The position numbers and the translations under genes are program-made. The notes under the pieces were generated by a model that did no database searches, was not told the origin of the DNA, and saw only the letters and a list, made by a program, of their open reading frames with translations. Source: Brachionus plicatilis (lineage: Eukaryota; Rotifera; Eurotatoria; Ploima; Brachionidae). Taken from it: a stretch of DNA of 64,000 nucleotides. The DNA lies in assembly GCA_010279815.1 (NCBI GenBank), contig QEOQ01000316.1, positions 908,727 through 972,726 on the forward strand. The letters run 5' to 3'. This document shows, piece by piece, positions 1-11,197 of the stretch (positions are counted from its first letter, which is position 1; each line of letters starts with the position of its first letter).

Positions 1-160
1 TTTTGAGTGACAATTTTAGTTAAATTTATATTCGATGGAACATCATTATTGTATGAAATTCTGGTAAATGAAATTATCAAAAACCATCAAACTATTTAAT
101 TTTACTTTTAATTAATGTTGTAATTTGTTAAATTTGTGATTTTCACAGAATCAGGAAAAG
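1..160. repeat. Truncated copy of the tRNA-Gly flanking duplication
   Basis: This stretch matches 52524-52680 and 62074-62230 almost base for base and then diverges. All three copies are followed at a similar distance by a tRNA-Gly gene. In the other two copies the repeat extends further left and contains a small coding exon, so the window probably begins inside a third copy. The sequence itself codes for nothing I can recognise. Confidence 0.75.
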
Positions 161-325
161 CATCTATTATGAAATTACAAAAATATTATTTTTAATTATA
201 GCCTTTGAATATTTCAAATTTTTGATTGTGTTAACAAAAAAAATCATTGAAAGACAGCAAAAAATTTAATTGAAATTAGTTCAATTAATATAATTTTTAA
301 ACAACTATTTGAAAAATTATAGTAA

Positions 326-396
326 GCACTGGTGGTTCAGTGGTAGAATGCTCGCCTGCCACGCGGGCGGCCCGGGTTCGATTCCCGGCCAGTGCA
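326..396 (+). tRNA. tRNA-Gly (GCC)
   Basis: A 71-nt tRNA with a 7-bp acceptor stem (GCACTGG with CCAGTGC), anticodon loop CTGCCAC with anticodon GCC, a GGTTCGATTCC B box in the T arm and discriminator A. A run of T follows immediately, which is a normal pol III stop. It is identical to the six other Gly copies in this window. Confidence 0.97.
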
Positions 397-1188
397 TTTT
401 TTCTTATTTTATTCATTTGTGTAAAAATTAAATTTGTTTTTTTGATTTATTTTCAAAATGGACCAAAAACGAGTCTGCAAACCTTTTTGATAAAAGAAAG
501 TTAATTAAAAGAACTGCTCAGTTAAAATCGGAATATTTTTTGTTTTTGTTTATATTTTTTTTTTTTTACCCCTTTTTTTTTTTAATTGGAATGATAAATT
601 AATACAGAAATTGTAAATATAAAAAATTAGTGAGTTTTGTGGAGACTAAATCAAGTATTAAACATCTAAAATAAAAATGATATTCCAAATTTATTCCAAG
701 TGTTGATACCCCATTAAAATTTTTTAAAATTAATTTAAATACATAATTATTGAAAATTTTTATTTTAATCAATTCTTTGTAGACTAGCTTGTTAATTTAC
801 TTTGAACTTGAAATTTTGATAAAAATTTAAAAAAAAATTAAAATTACTTTAAATTTTTTTTTTCACCGTGAAAAAATTTATTACTATTCGATAACCCCCA
901 ATAATCTGTCACATAACAAGTAAATTTTTAAATCAATTTTATCTATTTATGAAATAATTTTTGATGTAGCATAAATTCTGAAAAAAAAAAAAACTAATTA
1001 AAATCAATATTTAAGCAGGATAATAAGTAGAGTTATTATTGCACAGAAAAAATTTATTTATTTGAAAAAAATTAATGAAGAAATTTCTAGTAAATTCTTT
1101 GATTTGAAAAAATAAAATCGGTTTAACCTAAAAATTCACGAAAAATACGACTTGAGGAACAAATCTTTGTCAAAAAAAAAAAAATAAA
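397..1188. other. Gene-free AT-rich spacer
   Basis: Long A and T runs with no open frame or repeat I can support. It must hold the promoter and 5' leader of the CHORD gene that follows, but no clear TATA box or initiator stands out. Confidence 0.5.
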
Positions 1189-2142
1189 ATGCCACTGGTT
1201 ACTTGCTATAACAAAGGTTGCGGAAAAGATTTCGATTTAAGCGAGAACAAAGAAGATGCTTGCCAATACCATCCGGGTCAGCCGGTCTTTCACGATGCCC
1301 TCAAAGGTTGGTCTTGTTGCAACAAAAAATCAACTGATTTCACTCAATTTTTGAGCATACCTGGATGCACCCGCTCCTGTCATTCAAACGTCAAACCAGC
1401 GGAGCCTGAAAAACCCAAGGACAACACACCTGAAATCAAGGAACAAGACATTCTTATTTATGAGACCAGAAAAGCGCCAGAATTGACGCCACGGCCCAGC
1501 GAACACCAGCCTTTAGTGGAATTAAAGCGAACTGTGGCGCCAAGTCTGAGATCAGTGCTAGAAAAAATGACCGAAACAAAATCAAGTGAATCACTGACTG
1601 AATCATGTGCCAACCATGTGCCTGTGGATACCCCATGCAAAAACGCCTCTTGCCAAGCTAGATTCAGGGACGAGGGCAGTAATGCAGAAAAATGTGTGTA
1701 TCATCCGGGCGTTGCTGTTTTTCACGAGGGAATGAAATACTGGTCTTGTTGCCAACGAAAAACCAGTGATTTCGACAACTTTTTAAACCAGGTTGGATGC
1801 ACCGAAGGCTCTCACTTGTGGATAAAGGATACAAAAAGCCAAGGTGAAAAGGCCGAGTGTCGCTTTGACTTCCACCAGACTGGAGGCTTTGCTATTCTCA
1901 CTGTTTATTCCAAGAACCCTCTACCAGATAGAACAAGCGTTAGGGCCAACCGGGTCAGACTAGAACTAGACATTGTTTTCGATTCGGGATCTAAATCATT
2001 TGTTAAAAATTTTGACCTGTTCGGCGTGATTAATTTGGAAGATAGTTTAGTTAATTTATATCAGAGTAAAGTAGAGATTAAAATGAAGAAAGCTGATCCG
2101 ATTAGCTGGACAAAACTGGAGTATGTGCCAAAAAAGGACTAG
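1189..2142 (+). CDS. CHORDC1: CHORD and CS domain co-chaperone (CHORDC1/Morgana type)
   Basis: A 317-residue intronless frame. CHORD domain I lies at about residues 5-65 and CHORD II at about 148-213. Both show the Cys/His zinc pattern with the YHPG, VFH and WSCC blocks (CQYHPG...GWSCC and CVYHPG...YWSCC). A CS (p23-like) domain fills about 219-316. This order and length are those of animal CHORDC1/Morgana, a zinc-binding HSP90 co-chaperone of cytosol and nucleus linked to centrosome control and stress. The start is the first ATG of the frame and follows an A-rich leader. An AATAAA lies 26 bp past the stop. The MBTPS2 gene begins only 163 bp downstream on the same strand, so the two may share a transcript. 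Orthology is clear from domain order; function is transferred from the family. Confidence 0.95.
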   Translation: MPLVTCYNKGCGKDFDLSENKEDACQYHPGQPVFHDALKGWSCCNKKSTDFTQFLSIPGCTRSCHSNVKPAEPEKPKDNTPEIKEQDILIYETRKAPELTPRPSEHQPLVELKRTVAPSLRSVLEKMTETKSSESLTESCANHVPVDTPCKNASCQARFRDEGSNAEKCVYHPGVAVFHEGMKYWSCCQRKTSDFDNFLNQVGCTEGSHLWIKDTKSQGEKAECRFDFHQTGGFAILTVYSKNPLPDRTSVRANRVRLELDIVFDSGSKSFVKNFDLFGVINLEDSLVNLYQSKVEIKMKKADPISWTKLEYVPKKD

Positions 2143-2167
2143 ATTTTTTGTTCTATGTGTTTTATTG

Positions 2168-2173
2168 AATAAA
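2168..2173 (+). terminator. Polyadenylation signal of the CHORD gene
   Basis: AATAAA 26 bp after the stop codon, followed by T-rich sequence. It is well placed, although AATAAA is common by chance in DNA this rich in A and T. Confidence 0.6.
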
Positions 2174-2305
2174 TTTTATTTTTTGAAAATTTAGAAATTT
2201 TTTTTTAAATTAGAATTTTTTTTAATTTTTTGATCGATTTAAAAAACGATCTAGACAAAACTTTATAGCAACTAGAAATTTTTTTTCTCTCTATTTTGGT
2301 CATAG

Positions 2306-5300
2306 ATGCTATCTGGTAGCATTTACTGGAATGTAACTCTTTTTTGGTTGTTAGTCTTTGTTTTCAATAAGTTGTTGATTGATAATCGATTTACGTCGGC
2401 AACTTATGCTAAAATTTTGAGCAAAAATGGCTTGACTGTTAAACTACTGCATATAAAATGGTACACGGTCAAATGCAATCGACTTTTTATTAAGTTGTCC
2501 AGTTGGAAATCCAATTTTCTCAAGCATTGGTTCAATATCGGAGTAGTAATTGGTCTAGTTGGACAATTATTGTCATTTTTTCTTCTATTGTACACAATTT
2601 ATGACTTTTTCCGACCAAAGCCATTGTCCAAACAAATTATAGTTCCAGTGGTAAGAATTTTTGTCAATTCTAAATCAATTTTTGATATAACTCTATAATG
2701 TATCAGCAAAATTTTGGCACTAATTTTTGAATCAGAGTTGATTAAGAGTCATAAAGTCAAAGTCTTATGACTTGACTTGAAATATTATTTTTTAAAAAAA
2801 GTCTTTTGCCGTTCCATGTAGTTATTAAGGCGGTCACATGAATTATTTGCCGTTCCATGTAGTTATTTAGGCGGTCAAATGAATTTTTTGCCGTTCCATG
2901 TAGTTATTTAGGCGGTCAAATGAATTTTTTGCCGTTCCATGTAGTTATTTAGGCGGTCACATGAATTTTTTGCCGTTCCATGTAGTTATTAAGGCGGCCA
3001 TTTTTATTTCAAAGTCTTTGAAATGACTTTTTTCAGAAGAAAAATTTCAAATCAATTCAGTGACTTGACTTGGGAAAGACTTTAAAATGACTTTTTTTTG
3101 GGCCCTTTGTGCAAGTCTGTTTGGAATACATCAGAAAAAATTAGTACTTTGACACATGAAATTCCGTAAAACTAAAAAGCGGCAAAAATTGGAAAATTTC
3201 TCGTTATTTTTGTTTAAATAAATCTAAGATTTTATTTTTGCCAAATTTGAAGAAAACAAAAAAATTACCTTTTTTAATGTAATTTTTAGTAATCTTTAGA
3301 TATTTAGTATTTTAGCTTTTTAGTAATTTTTAAGTGAGATAAAAAATCAAAAAAAACTATGAAAAAATATTTTCATTATTATTATTATTAATGATAAGTG
3401 GTTCCGAGGTAAAATCACGTAATTTTACGTTAATTCAGAAAATTTTAAGTAAATCTACAATTTGCAGAGTTTAAATTACGTAATTTATAACCAATTTTAA
3501 CTCTTCAAATAATATAATAATATATTAATTACGTAATTTTATAATCTAGCTTTTTTTTATTTAAATCCTTTCCATTTTTTCTAAATCTTTCTTACTTGCA
3601 GACAATTTCATCAATTTCTATTAATCTCTAAAAATCAGATTTTAAATCTCTTTAATTTTTTTAAATAAAACTTAACTTTGTAATTCTTATCATGGGGCTG
3701 AAAAGAAGGCCTAAGCTTTAGTAAGTTATCCTAAATATTTATAATAAGATTAATTAGCTTTTGTCTTAGATTTTTTTTTGTTTAAATTAAAAGCTTTTTC
3801 TTTGATAATTGTGTTGACATTTTCGTTTGAATTAATTAAGGAAGTGAAAATTTAAAAAAAATAATTTATTCAAAAATGAATACTAATTTAAACTTGATGT
3901 TTCAAGCTGAATATTGCTTTTAATTTATCAACAAAAAAAATAGATAAAAGTCAATTTGAAAACAAAAATTAATTTCTGTTAAATAAATTAGATTTTTTTA
4001 AAAAAATTGGAAAAATCAAAATAAAATTTTTTTTTATTTTTTTTAATTTTAATTTTTTTAATTAAAATTATTTTAACATTAAAAAAATATAAAATTTAAA
4101 ATTGCTCCTTAAATGTCATTTTAATAAAATAACGCATCTAATTAATTGAACAAAAAAAAACTTAAATTTGATATGAAATTAGATATTTTATCAATTGTAT
4201 AAAAAATGATTAATAAGGTAAAAATTGTTTCATTAATGATTAAAAAAATCTTACTTTATATAGAAACTATTTGAGTGAAGAGACTAAAAGAAATTAAAGA
4301 GGAGAAAATTTTCAAAAGCATGAAATAATTAGTTGTCAAATAAATTTGTTAATTGTAAATTTGATTCAAAGAAAATTATTAAAAATATTTTTTTATAATT
4401 TAAAATTTTTAAGCTACCAGGTGTTAATGTACCATCAAGTCAAGTGTGGTATTACTTGGCAGCATTGTTCCTGTGTGGTTTGGTGCATGAATTGGGTCAT
4501 GCAATAGCTGCATCGCGAGAACAGGTTCGTGTGAATGGATTTGGTGTTTTTTTAGTAGCCATTTTTCCGGGAGCATACGTAGACTTGTGTACCGATCACA
4601 TAATGGTCATCTCACCGCTGAGACAGCTTCGCATATTTTGCGCCGGCGTTTGGCACAACTTTGTCTTTGTTCTCTTGGCCCTCGCTCTTCTTAAAGCTCA
4701 TCCATATGCAATTAAACATTTGTTTGATAAAAAAGCCCACATAGTCTCAATAAGTGCTGAATCACCATTGGAATCAAGTGTAAAAATAAATTCTATCATT
4801 AACCAAGTGGCTCACTGCAATGTTTCCGACTCGTTCAGCTATTTTCAGTGCTTGCATAAATTCGAAAGTGAGCCCATACCTGGTCACTGTTTAAGTCTTA
4901 ATCAACTTTACAAGCTTTCCTCATTTACTGGTAATTTTGCCAAATTAAAATTCCAAAACCATAATTACAGCTGAAATAAAGTGCATACTGACAAGGTACT
5001 TGAAGACTGCTGTAATGTTAATTTTAGCTCAACACATTTTTGTTTTAACTGGAAATTGGATAAAAATGTGAAAAAAATATTTTTAATTAATTTAAAATTA
5101 ATTAAAAAAATTATTTTTTAAATCTCCAAGGCTTATAGTTGTTTGCCAGCTCGTCCAGTGACTGAAAAAAAGATTTGTTTACACAATTCTGATTGTGATC
5201 AGGACATGTGTGTGATGCCCTTGTCAACTAACAACACAAAACTAATACGAATTGACTTGGAAGAGGAACCAGCAGTTTTGTTTGTCGGCTCAGTCAGAGA

Positions 5301-5750
5301 ACTTTTGTATACAGGTAGAAGAAAATTTATTTTTTAAATTTATTAAAAAATTTTAAAATTTTTGTCTATTCAAGTTTTTATAGAAGATAATTTAGCAAAA
5401 TATAAATATGTTCCAAAATTTTTAAATCAAAAGTTAAAATTATTATTAAAGTATTTATTTGATTAAAAAATATTTAGTTAAAATTTAAAAGAAAAAATTT
5501 TTTTAGATACATAATAGCGTTTAGTGGAGCGATTGGGATACTAAATTTGGTACCATGTTTTGCATTAGACGGACAATATATTTTAGCCTCTTTGCTATCT
5601 TTGAATAAAAAATCCGTAGATTTTCCATCCATTCCACAAAAAAGACCGCTTGTATATGTCATATTGATGATAATGGGCAGCTCGTTGTTGGTTGTCAATA
5701 TAGTTTTAGCATTTGTTTCAATGGCTTACTCGAAATTTTTAAAAACATGA
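2306..5750 (+). CDS. MBTPS2: Membrane-bound transcription factor site-2 protease
   Basis: Six exons join in phase to 480 residues: 2306-2650, 4414-4930, 4982-5067, 5131-5314, 5384-5450 and 5507-5750, all GT-AG. The N-terminus has two hydrophobic segments (about 1-22 and 71-92). Exon 2 begins with the LPGVN block and carries the zinc motif HELGH (His140, Glu141, His144), then FCAGVWHN. The Cys-rich luminal loop is in exons 3 and 4 (CLPARP). Exon 6 has the second catalytic block FALDG (Asp421), followed by a last membrane helix. Human S2P is 519 residues; the Ser-rich loop of the human protein is missing here. S2P cleaves SREBP and ATF6 within the Golgi membrane. The first intron is 1.76 kb and holds a 41-bp tandem repeat; the others are 51-69 bp. 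The ATG is directly preceded by a pyrimidine-rich tract ending in AG, which resembles a splice acceptor. Confidence 0.93.
2808..3000. repeat. 41-bp tandem repeat, five copies, in MBTPS2 intron 1
   Basis: Units begin at 2808, 2849, 2890, 2931 and 2972, exactly 41 bp apart; the last is partial. Each starts with GCCGTTCCATGTAGTTATT and continues with AGGCGGTCA, then an AT-rich spacer. Units differ at only a few positions (TAAGG or TTAGG; TCACATG or TCAAATG). The flanks contain GACTTGACTTG words on both sides. The block is markedly richer in G and C than the intron around it. No function is visible. Confidence 0.9.
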
Positions 5751-6688
5751 CAATTGTTCAAAGTCATTGGATTGAAAGTATGCACTTGACCAAGGCGTTG
5801 ATCAAGATTGAGTCATTTTTTTAATTTAAATTGGCCTTGATGTAAATAAATTTAAATATGTTATTGCTCTCATAACTTCAATTATTCTGAACAAAAAAAA
5901 TTTTGAATTTTAATAAAATTTTGTTTTTATCTAAGATAAATATTAAATAAGTTTGAAAAAATATTTTTTTTTATTTTCTTATAAAAATATCGGAAACAAA
6001 GTATTCATTATTGAAAAAAAAAATAAAAATTTAAAATAATAAAAAGCTCAGAAATATTCATAGTCTGATCATCAAATTTTTTTTGTCAACTTCAGTAAAA
6101 ATTCAACTTTGCTAAATCTTTTATTCCAATTAAGTTAATTTGAAAAGAAAATAATATTTTTACATGTTTTTAACTTACACTCAACATCAATTTATTCAAG
6201 TGCTAAAATAATTTTTAGTGATTTAAATTAAAATTTTTATTGTTGAAATTTTTGATAAATAAAATAAAATATTTAAATTTAAAAAAAAAAAATTTTTATG
6301 TTCTCATTGATTTATTTATTCTCAACAAAAAAATTGAATTATCATTAAAATTAAAAAATATTTTGGCCTAATAATAATGAAAAAATAATTAAAAAAATAT
6401 TCAAATATAATATTTTATTAGGTAATTCTAACATTTTTTCTGATTATATAATTTAGTAGGTAAAAGACGAGTTCAAAATTTTGAAAATTTCACTATTTCT
6501 ACACAAACATCTGATATTTTACCCCGTAGGCTTTTGAATAGAAATTTATTTTTGATTGTCTAATTATTTTTGATCTCATTTTATCAAATATTCTAACAAA
6601 TTAACTTATGTGATTTTCCTTTTAAAAACATTCAACTCGCCTATTTAAACATGATGACTTTTTTTTAAATTTTAATAAAATAAATAAA
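5751..6688. other. Gene-free spacer between MBTPS2 and the astacin gene
   Basis: AT-rich, with no supported frame. The MBTPS2 3' end lies in its left part. Just before the astacin ATG there is a TATTTAAA-like word near 6642 that could serve as a TATA box. Confidence 0.4.
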
Positions 6689-7497
6689 ATGAATACCAAA
6701 CAATTTTTCTATGCTTTTTGTTTGTGCATTTTAGTCACCTATGGTCAATGTAATCCTATAGAGACCTATGAGAAAAGTCCAGAAGAAGGTGACCTTTTCG
6801 AGGGAGACATTGCTGGTATTGACAAAGGCGCTGCCCAAAAGCCAACCTCATCAAGAGTTCTGTGGCCCAATGGTGTCGTTCCTTACGAAATTGATCCCAT
6901 TTTTGGTAAGAATTTACAACTATTTAATAAGAAAAAAACTCTAAATAGAAAACTTAAGACCAAAGCCATATTGATACAATTTTTGCTGGCCAAAAGATGC
7001 TCGAGGATGCAACAAGAACCAATGGCAAAGACTGCATAAAATTCGTTCCGCGTACAAACGAGGACACCTATATTAGAATTATAAATGGAAGTGGATGTTG
7101 GTCCTATGTCGGCAAACAAATTGCCAGAGGAGAACAACAATTGTCGCTAAAAACTCCAGGATGCATGGTCAATGCCATAGTTGCTCATGAGTTTATGCAT
7201 GCATTGGGATTCTGGCACGAGCAGTCAAGACCTGATAGAGACAATTACATCACTGTTATGTTCGATAATATAAGAGATGGTACTGAGCACAATTTTAACA
7301 AATACTCCACGAACCAGGTGGATTATCTCGGAATGCCTTACGATTATGAGAGTGTGATGCATTATGGACCAAAATCTTTTAGCAAAAATGGACAGCCAAC
7401 TATTGTACCCAAAGACCCCAATGCTGTCATCGGACAAAGAAAATACATTAGTGCCACAGACGCGCTAGAAATTCAAAAATTTTACGGTTGTATATAA
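6689..7497 (+). CDS. Astacin-family zinc metalloprotease, secreted
   Basis: Two exons (6689-6905 and 6959-7497, intron 53 bp) give 251 residues. A signal peptide covers about residues 1-21 and is followed by a short pro-region with FEGDI, the aspartate-switch motif of astacin zymogens. The catalytic domain starts near VPYEID. It has the zinc motif HEFMHALGFWHE (149-160), with the RPDRD that follows it in this family, and the Met-turn SVMHY with zinc-ligand Tyr208. The protein ends just after the catalytic domain (FYGC), so there are no EGF, CUB or ShK modules. Joining at the AG before ACCAAAG restores the expected IDPIFDQ reading; other AGs break the frame. The likely role is extracellular proteolysis, such as digestion or matrix processing. 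The TPST-like gene converges on it 67 bp away. Confidence 0.93.
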
Positions 7498-7526
7498 ATA
7501 AATTTAGAAAAAAAAAAGTTAATTTC

Positions 7527-7532
7527 AATAAA
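7527..7532 (+). terminator. Polyadenylation signal of the astacin gene
   Basis: AATAAA 30 bp past the stop, followed by a T-rich stretch, within the 67 bp that separate the two convergent genes. Confidence 0.5.
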
Positions 7533-7564
7533 TTTTTATTTGATTAAACTAATTTAAAATTTGT

Positions 7565-8491
7565 TTAATCAGTATAGTTAAGAATTTTGAGCATTTTAAA
7601 TTTATCCATTACAATTGTGTGATTGTAGCCGGGTATATTTCCTTTCCAATTTTGTAACGAGTCCGAATTTATCTTCTTCTCCATGCCGTTTTTGGACCAT
7701 TCTAGTTTTGATATTTTTATTTCACTGCCAACATATTTTTCATGATTTAACATTTTATCCGTCCACTCAATGTCCAAAAAGTCTACTATTTTCTTTATCT
7801 CAGACTTTGGCTGAGTGACCAACTTTTCGTATCTGATCATCAAACAATACTTTTCTCCTTTGTTTAAACACTGATTATAAGACACTTTTAACATTTCATC
7901 CCAATATTTTAATCTTTTATAAAAATTTGATAAATTGACTTTTTTTTTGGACCTCTTTAGTAAAGAGTAGGACACTTCACGACCATCTCTTATAATTAAG
8001 ATAAATTTTGACTTGGGAAATATCTTCAATAAATATTCAATGTGTGCGGCATTACTCGGCTCTTTGTTGCACAATCGACCAACATCTGTTTGAATGTTCC
8101 TAAGCATTACATTGTAGATGGCAAGAGCTATGGAATCGTCAAGAATTTGATTGCTAATTCCAGCGGCTCTAATAAATTTTGAAATTTTTTTATTCTTTTG
8201 CAAATTAAGAATAAAATCTAATATTAATTGAATGAATTTTGTTTCGGGTCCGCACTTAACTTGAGGATGCACATCTAGGATGGATCTTAGCAATGAAGTT
8301 CCTGAGCTCATGCTGCCACCGATGAATATATGGGGCCTATTTATAAAAAGTTCAATGCGTTCAAGATCGTCATTGTATCTGACACTTGGATTGGATTTTT
8401 TGCTGATAAAATATTTTTGCAAAACAATAACCAAAATAAAAATGTTTATTATTAACAAAAATTTAGAATACACTGAATTAGCTCTAAGCAT
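7565..8491 (-). CDS. Tyrosylprotein sulfotransferase-like protein, divergent
   Basis: An intronless frame of 308 residues with one N-terminal membrane helix (about 10-25), as in Golgi type II enzymes. The fold blocks of TPST are present in order: FIGGSMSSGTSLLR (56-69), VKCGPET (78-84), LCNKEP, KFILIIRDGR, YNQC and NWKGNIPGY. TPSTs move sulfate from PAPS to tyrosines of secreted proteins. Two residues that matter in human TPST2 differ: the PRSGTT loop reads MSSGTS, so the catalytic Arg is Ser62, and the Ser of the LSKW block is Gln in LQNW. The Glu of the GEET block (here GPET) and the Lys of LCNK are kept. It may be a divergent paralogue with changed activity or an inactive one. It is shorter than human TPST1 (370 residues), mainly in the stem and C-terminus. 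Confidence 0.85.
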   Translation of the reverse strand: MLRANSVYSKFLLIINIFILVIVLQKYFISKKSNPSVRYNDDLERIELFINRPHIFIGGSMSSGTSLLRSILDVHPQVKCGPETKFIQLILDFILNLQKNKKISKFIRAAGISNQILDDSIALAIYNVMLRNIQTDVGRLCNKEPSNAAHIEYLLKIFPKSKFILIIRDGREVSYSLLKRSKKKVNLSNFYKRLKYWDEMLKVSYNQCLNKGEKYCLMIRYEKLVTQPKSEIKKIVDFLDIEWTDKMLNHEKYVGSEIKISKLEWSKNGMEKKINSDSLQNWKGNIPGYNHTIVMDKFKMLKILNYTD

Positions 8492-10608
8492 CGTATTTTT
8501 TTTTTATTTTTTTTATTTTTTTTAAGAATAAAAAAACATTTAAAGTCTTTTTTCTTTAATCAAAAGCAGATACTTTTAAATTTAATCAAAAACTTGGTTT
8601 TTACATGTAAGTATTATAACAGAATATGAATAATTTTTTTACGAATTTAAACAAAATAGATTGATTGAGTTAAAGTTGATTTCTATCTCCTAGAATTAGC
8701 ATTTTAAATAGATTATTTAAATAAAAGTAAAAATCAACTTTAACTATCAAACCATACTAATTTAAAAACATATTTAAATTAAAAACTGTTTTTGAATTAT
8801 AATTTTTTTTTATTTAAAAAAAAAAAAATTTAAATGAAAAAATTTTTATAATGCAAAAAAATTTAAGTTATTCAAATTTCATTTATAAAGTCTAAAACAA
8901 AATATTTTTGATTTATTTACCATGTAACTAATTAAAATTTTATTTAGATTTTTTGACTGTTTTGACAATGGGTGATAATGAGACCTAAAATTGATCTGAT
9001 TTCAGTGATTTAATTTTAATTAAATCGAGTTTTTTAGTCAATTTCCAAAAGTTACATATTCGCCTAGATATTTAAAATCTGAAAATTTCTGCAGCAGTTT
9101 ATAAAGACTTTAAACAATAGTTATATTCCAAATGACATTCTGAATTTTAAAATAAAACGGTATATTGAATTTTAAGGTTTTTTAATTTTTTTATTTAAGA
9201 ATTAACAATGCCATTTAAAAATTCAAATTTTGCAGACTTTAATCACTGATTATTGTTTGAAACATTCATGTAAATTCTTGCACATTTTATAGATCCAATT
9301 TTTCTTAATAAAAAAAAGTTAATATAAAACGTAACAACAATTGGAAAAAAAACTTCAATGTGGCTCAAACAGCAAAATGCATGCCTCAATTTTGGAAGAT
9401 ACCATACTGTTGGAAAAATGAATTAAGAACAAAGCATAGAGAGTCACATTTTGATAATTATTAACTAATATTGATTTTTTTAAAATAATCCTCTTTTAAA
9501 ATTTATTTTTCGAAAAGATCAGCTATTTTAAATATTTCATAAATTGATTATCTTTTCAATCATTTCATAGTTCAAAAAAATCAAAGAACATTGATTGGAA
9601 TAAATTTTACCTTTTACTTTAAATCTAATAAAACCTATCTTACAGTGAAAGATGTATCTTCGTAAAAAATATTTTCATTTTTTCTACATATATAATATAA
9701 AAAATATAAATTAAATTATTTGTTAGATTTTTGTACATTAATAAAGCAAACAAAAATAAATCAAGAAAATCAAAAATAGCAATAATGTTATATATTAATA
9801 TTTGACAAATAACAATAATCATTTAAATTAATTTTTTGATAATTTTTTTTTTTCATTTTAAAAAATAAAAAAGACTAAAAATTGTTAATTTTTGTTTATT
9901 CTTTTATTAATTATTAAAAAATATCTTGGTTAAAAGTCATATCTAATTAGTTAAAATTCCAAGCAAGGATTTGGATTATATTTTTTAAAAAAATTGTTTT
10001 CAATCTGTATCGGCTATGGATTGTGAAGGTTAATGATGTAAATCAAAAGGTTTTCTAATTAAAAAAATTTTTTTTTTCTAAAATTAATTTATTAAATTAG
10101 GGTTATTAAAGAATGATTCAAATTTCAAATTTTTAAGATTTCTACCGACCAAAAAAATCTCTTATTCGTAACTGAATAGTCAATTTAATCTTATAGAAAT
10201 ATGTAAAATGAAAAAAATAATTGGATAAAAATTTTTCCAAGGTAATTTTTCTATAATTAATTTTTATTAAATTTTTTTTAAAAATATCTAAAAATTAATA
10301 AAAGTAAAAATATTGCTGCACGCTAACTAGCTTTTTATTAGCCATTGAATAAAAGAAGTTTTGAAGTTAACAATCTTTTATTATAAGTCAAAACAGTAGT
10401 ATTTTGTTATAAAACACTTGCAAATCAATCAAGAATAACAAAAAATCTTCTTTTAGCATTTACTTGTAAACATACTTAAGTATTATATCTCCAAGCCACC
10501 AATTAAAGTAATTAATAAAATATGAATAATAACTAGGGAATAATAACTAAGAAGTGTAATGTTAGCTACGAACTAACCGGTTCATGAAGACGCTGACAAT
10601 AATGGTCC

Positions 10609-10734
10609 TCAATCTTGAATAGCTGCTGAATTTTCGATTATCTGTAGCCTTTGCTTAATTTTGAGAGCCACAAAATGTGAACTAGCCCCATCTTGCTGAA
10701 AAATCCAATGCTGACTCTGATCAAAAAATATCAT
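10609..10734 (-). pseudogene. Tc1/mariner transposase fragment
   Basis: On the minus strand a 41-codon stretch reads WIFQQDGASSH followed by FVALKIKQ before a stop. W-x-FQQD-x-A-x-x-H is the block around the second catalytic Asp of Tc1/mariner and IS630-type DDE transposases. Nothing else of the enzyme is readable beside it, and stops follow at once, so this is a relic. It shows that autonomous mariner-type elements once occurred here, consistent with the TA-flanked short elements found elsewhere in the window. Confidence 0.75.
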
Positions 10735-11197
10735 AATTTGGTTAATTTACGGTATTTTACGTAATTTTTCGTAAAATACTGTTATGAAATCATCAATTAA
10801 TGAGTTAAAAAAAGTGCATGCAAATAATAAAAAAAGACATTCCAAACATTAAGTGACCAAAAAAATTTCCAGGAATTATCAATGTGTGGTAAAATTTTAG
10901 TAAGAAATGAATGTTCTAAACTTTATAGACTAGTTTTTTTTATGAATTCTATCAAAGTATTTTTAAAAAGAGTTTTGAGGTGATTAGAAGTTTTTTTTCT
11001 GGAAAATTTATATATCAAAAGAAAGCTAAAAAAATATTCTATTATATGATAATCGATTTTTGTTTCAAATTTTCACACTAATTAAACAAATTTTGATTAC
11101 ATTTTTTGTTATGTTCTAAATTTTCTTGACATACTGCATGAATATGAATTTTTGTAAGAGCACTAATATTTTTAATTCACATATGTAATAAAATATA

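Noticed and set aside
2808..3000. Regular repeats with even spacing, like a CRISPR array
   Set aside because: The spacers are also conserved between units, so it is a plain tandem repeat, and the context is an intron of an animal gene.
7615..7818. 67-codon plus-strand frame
   Set aside because: Antisense shadow of the TPST-like gene.
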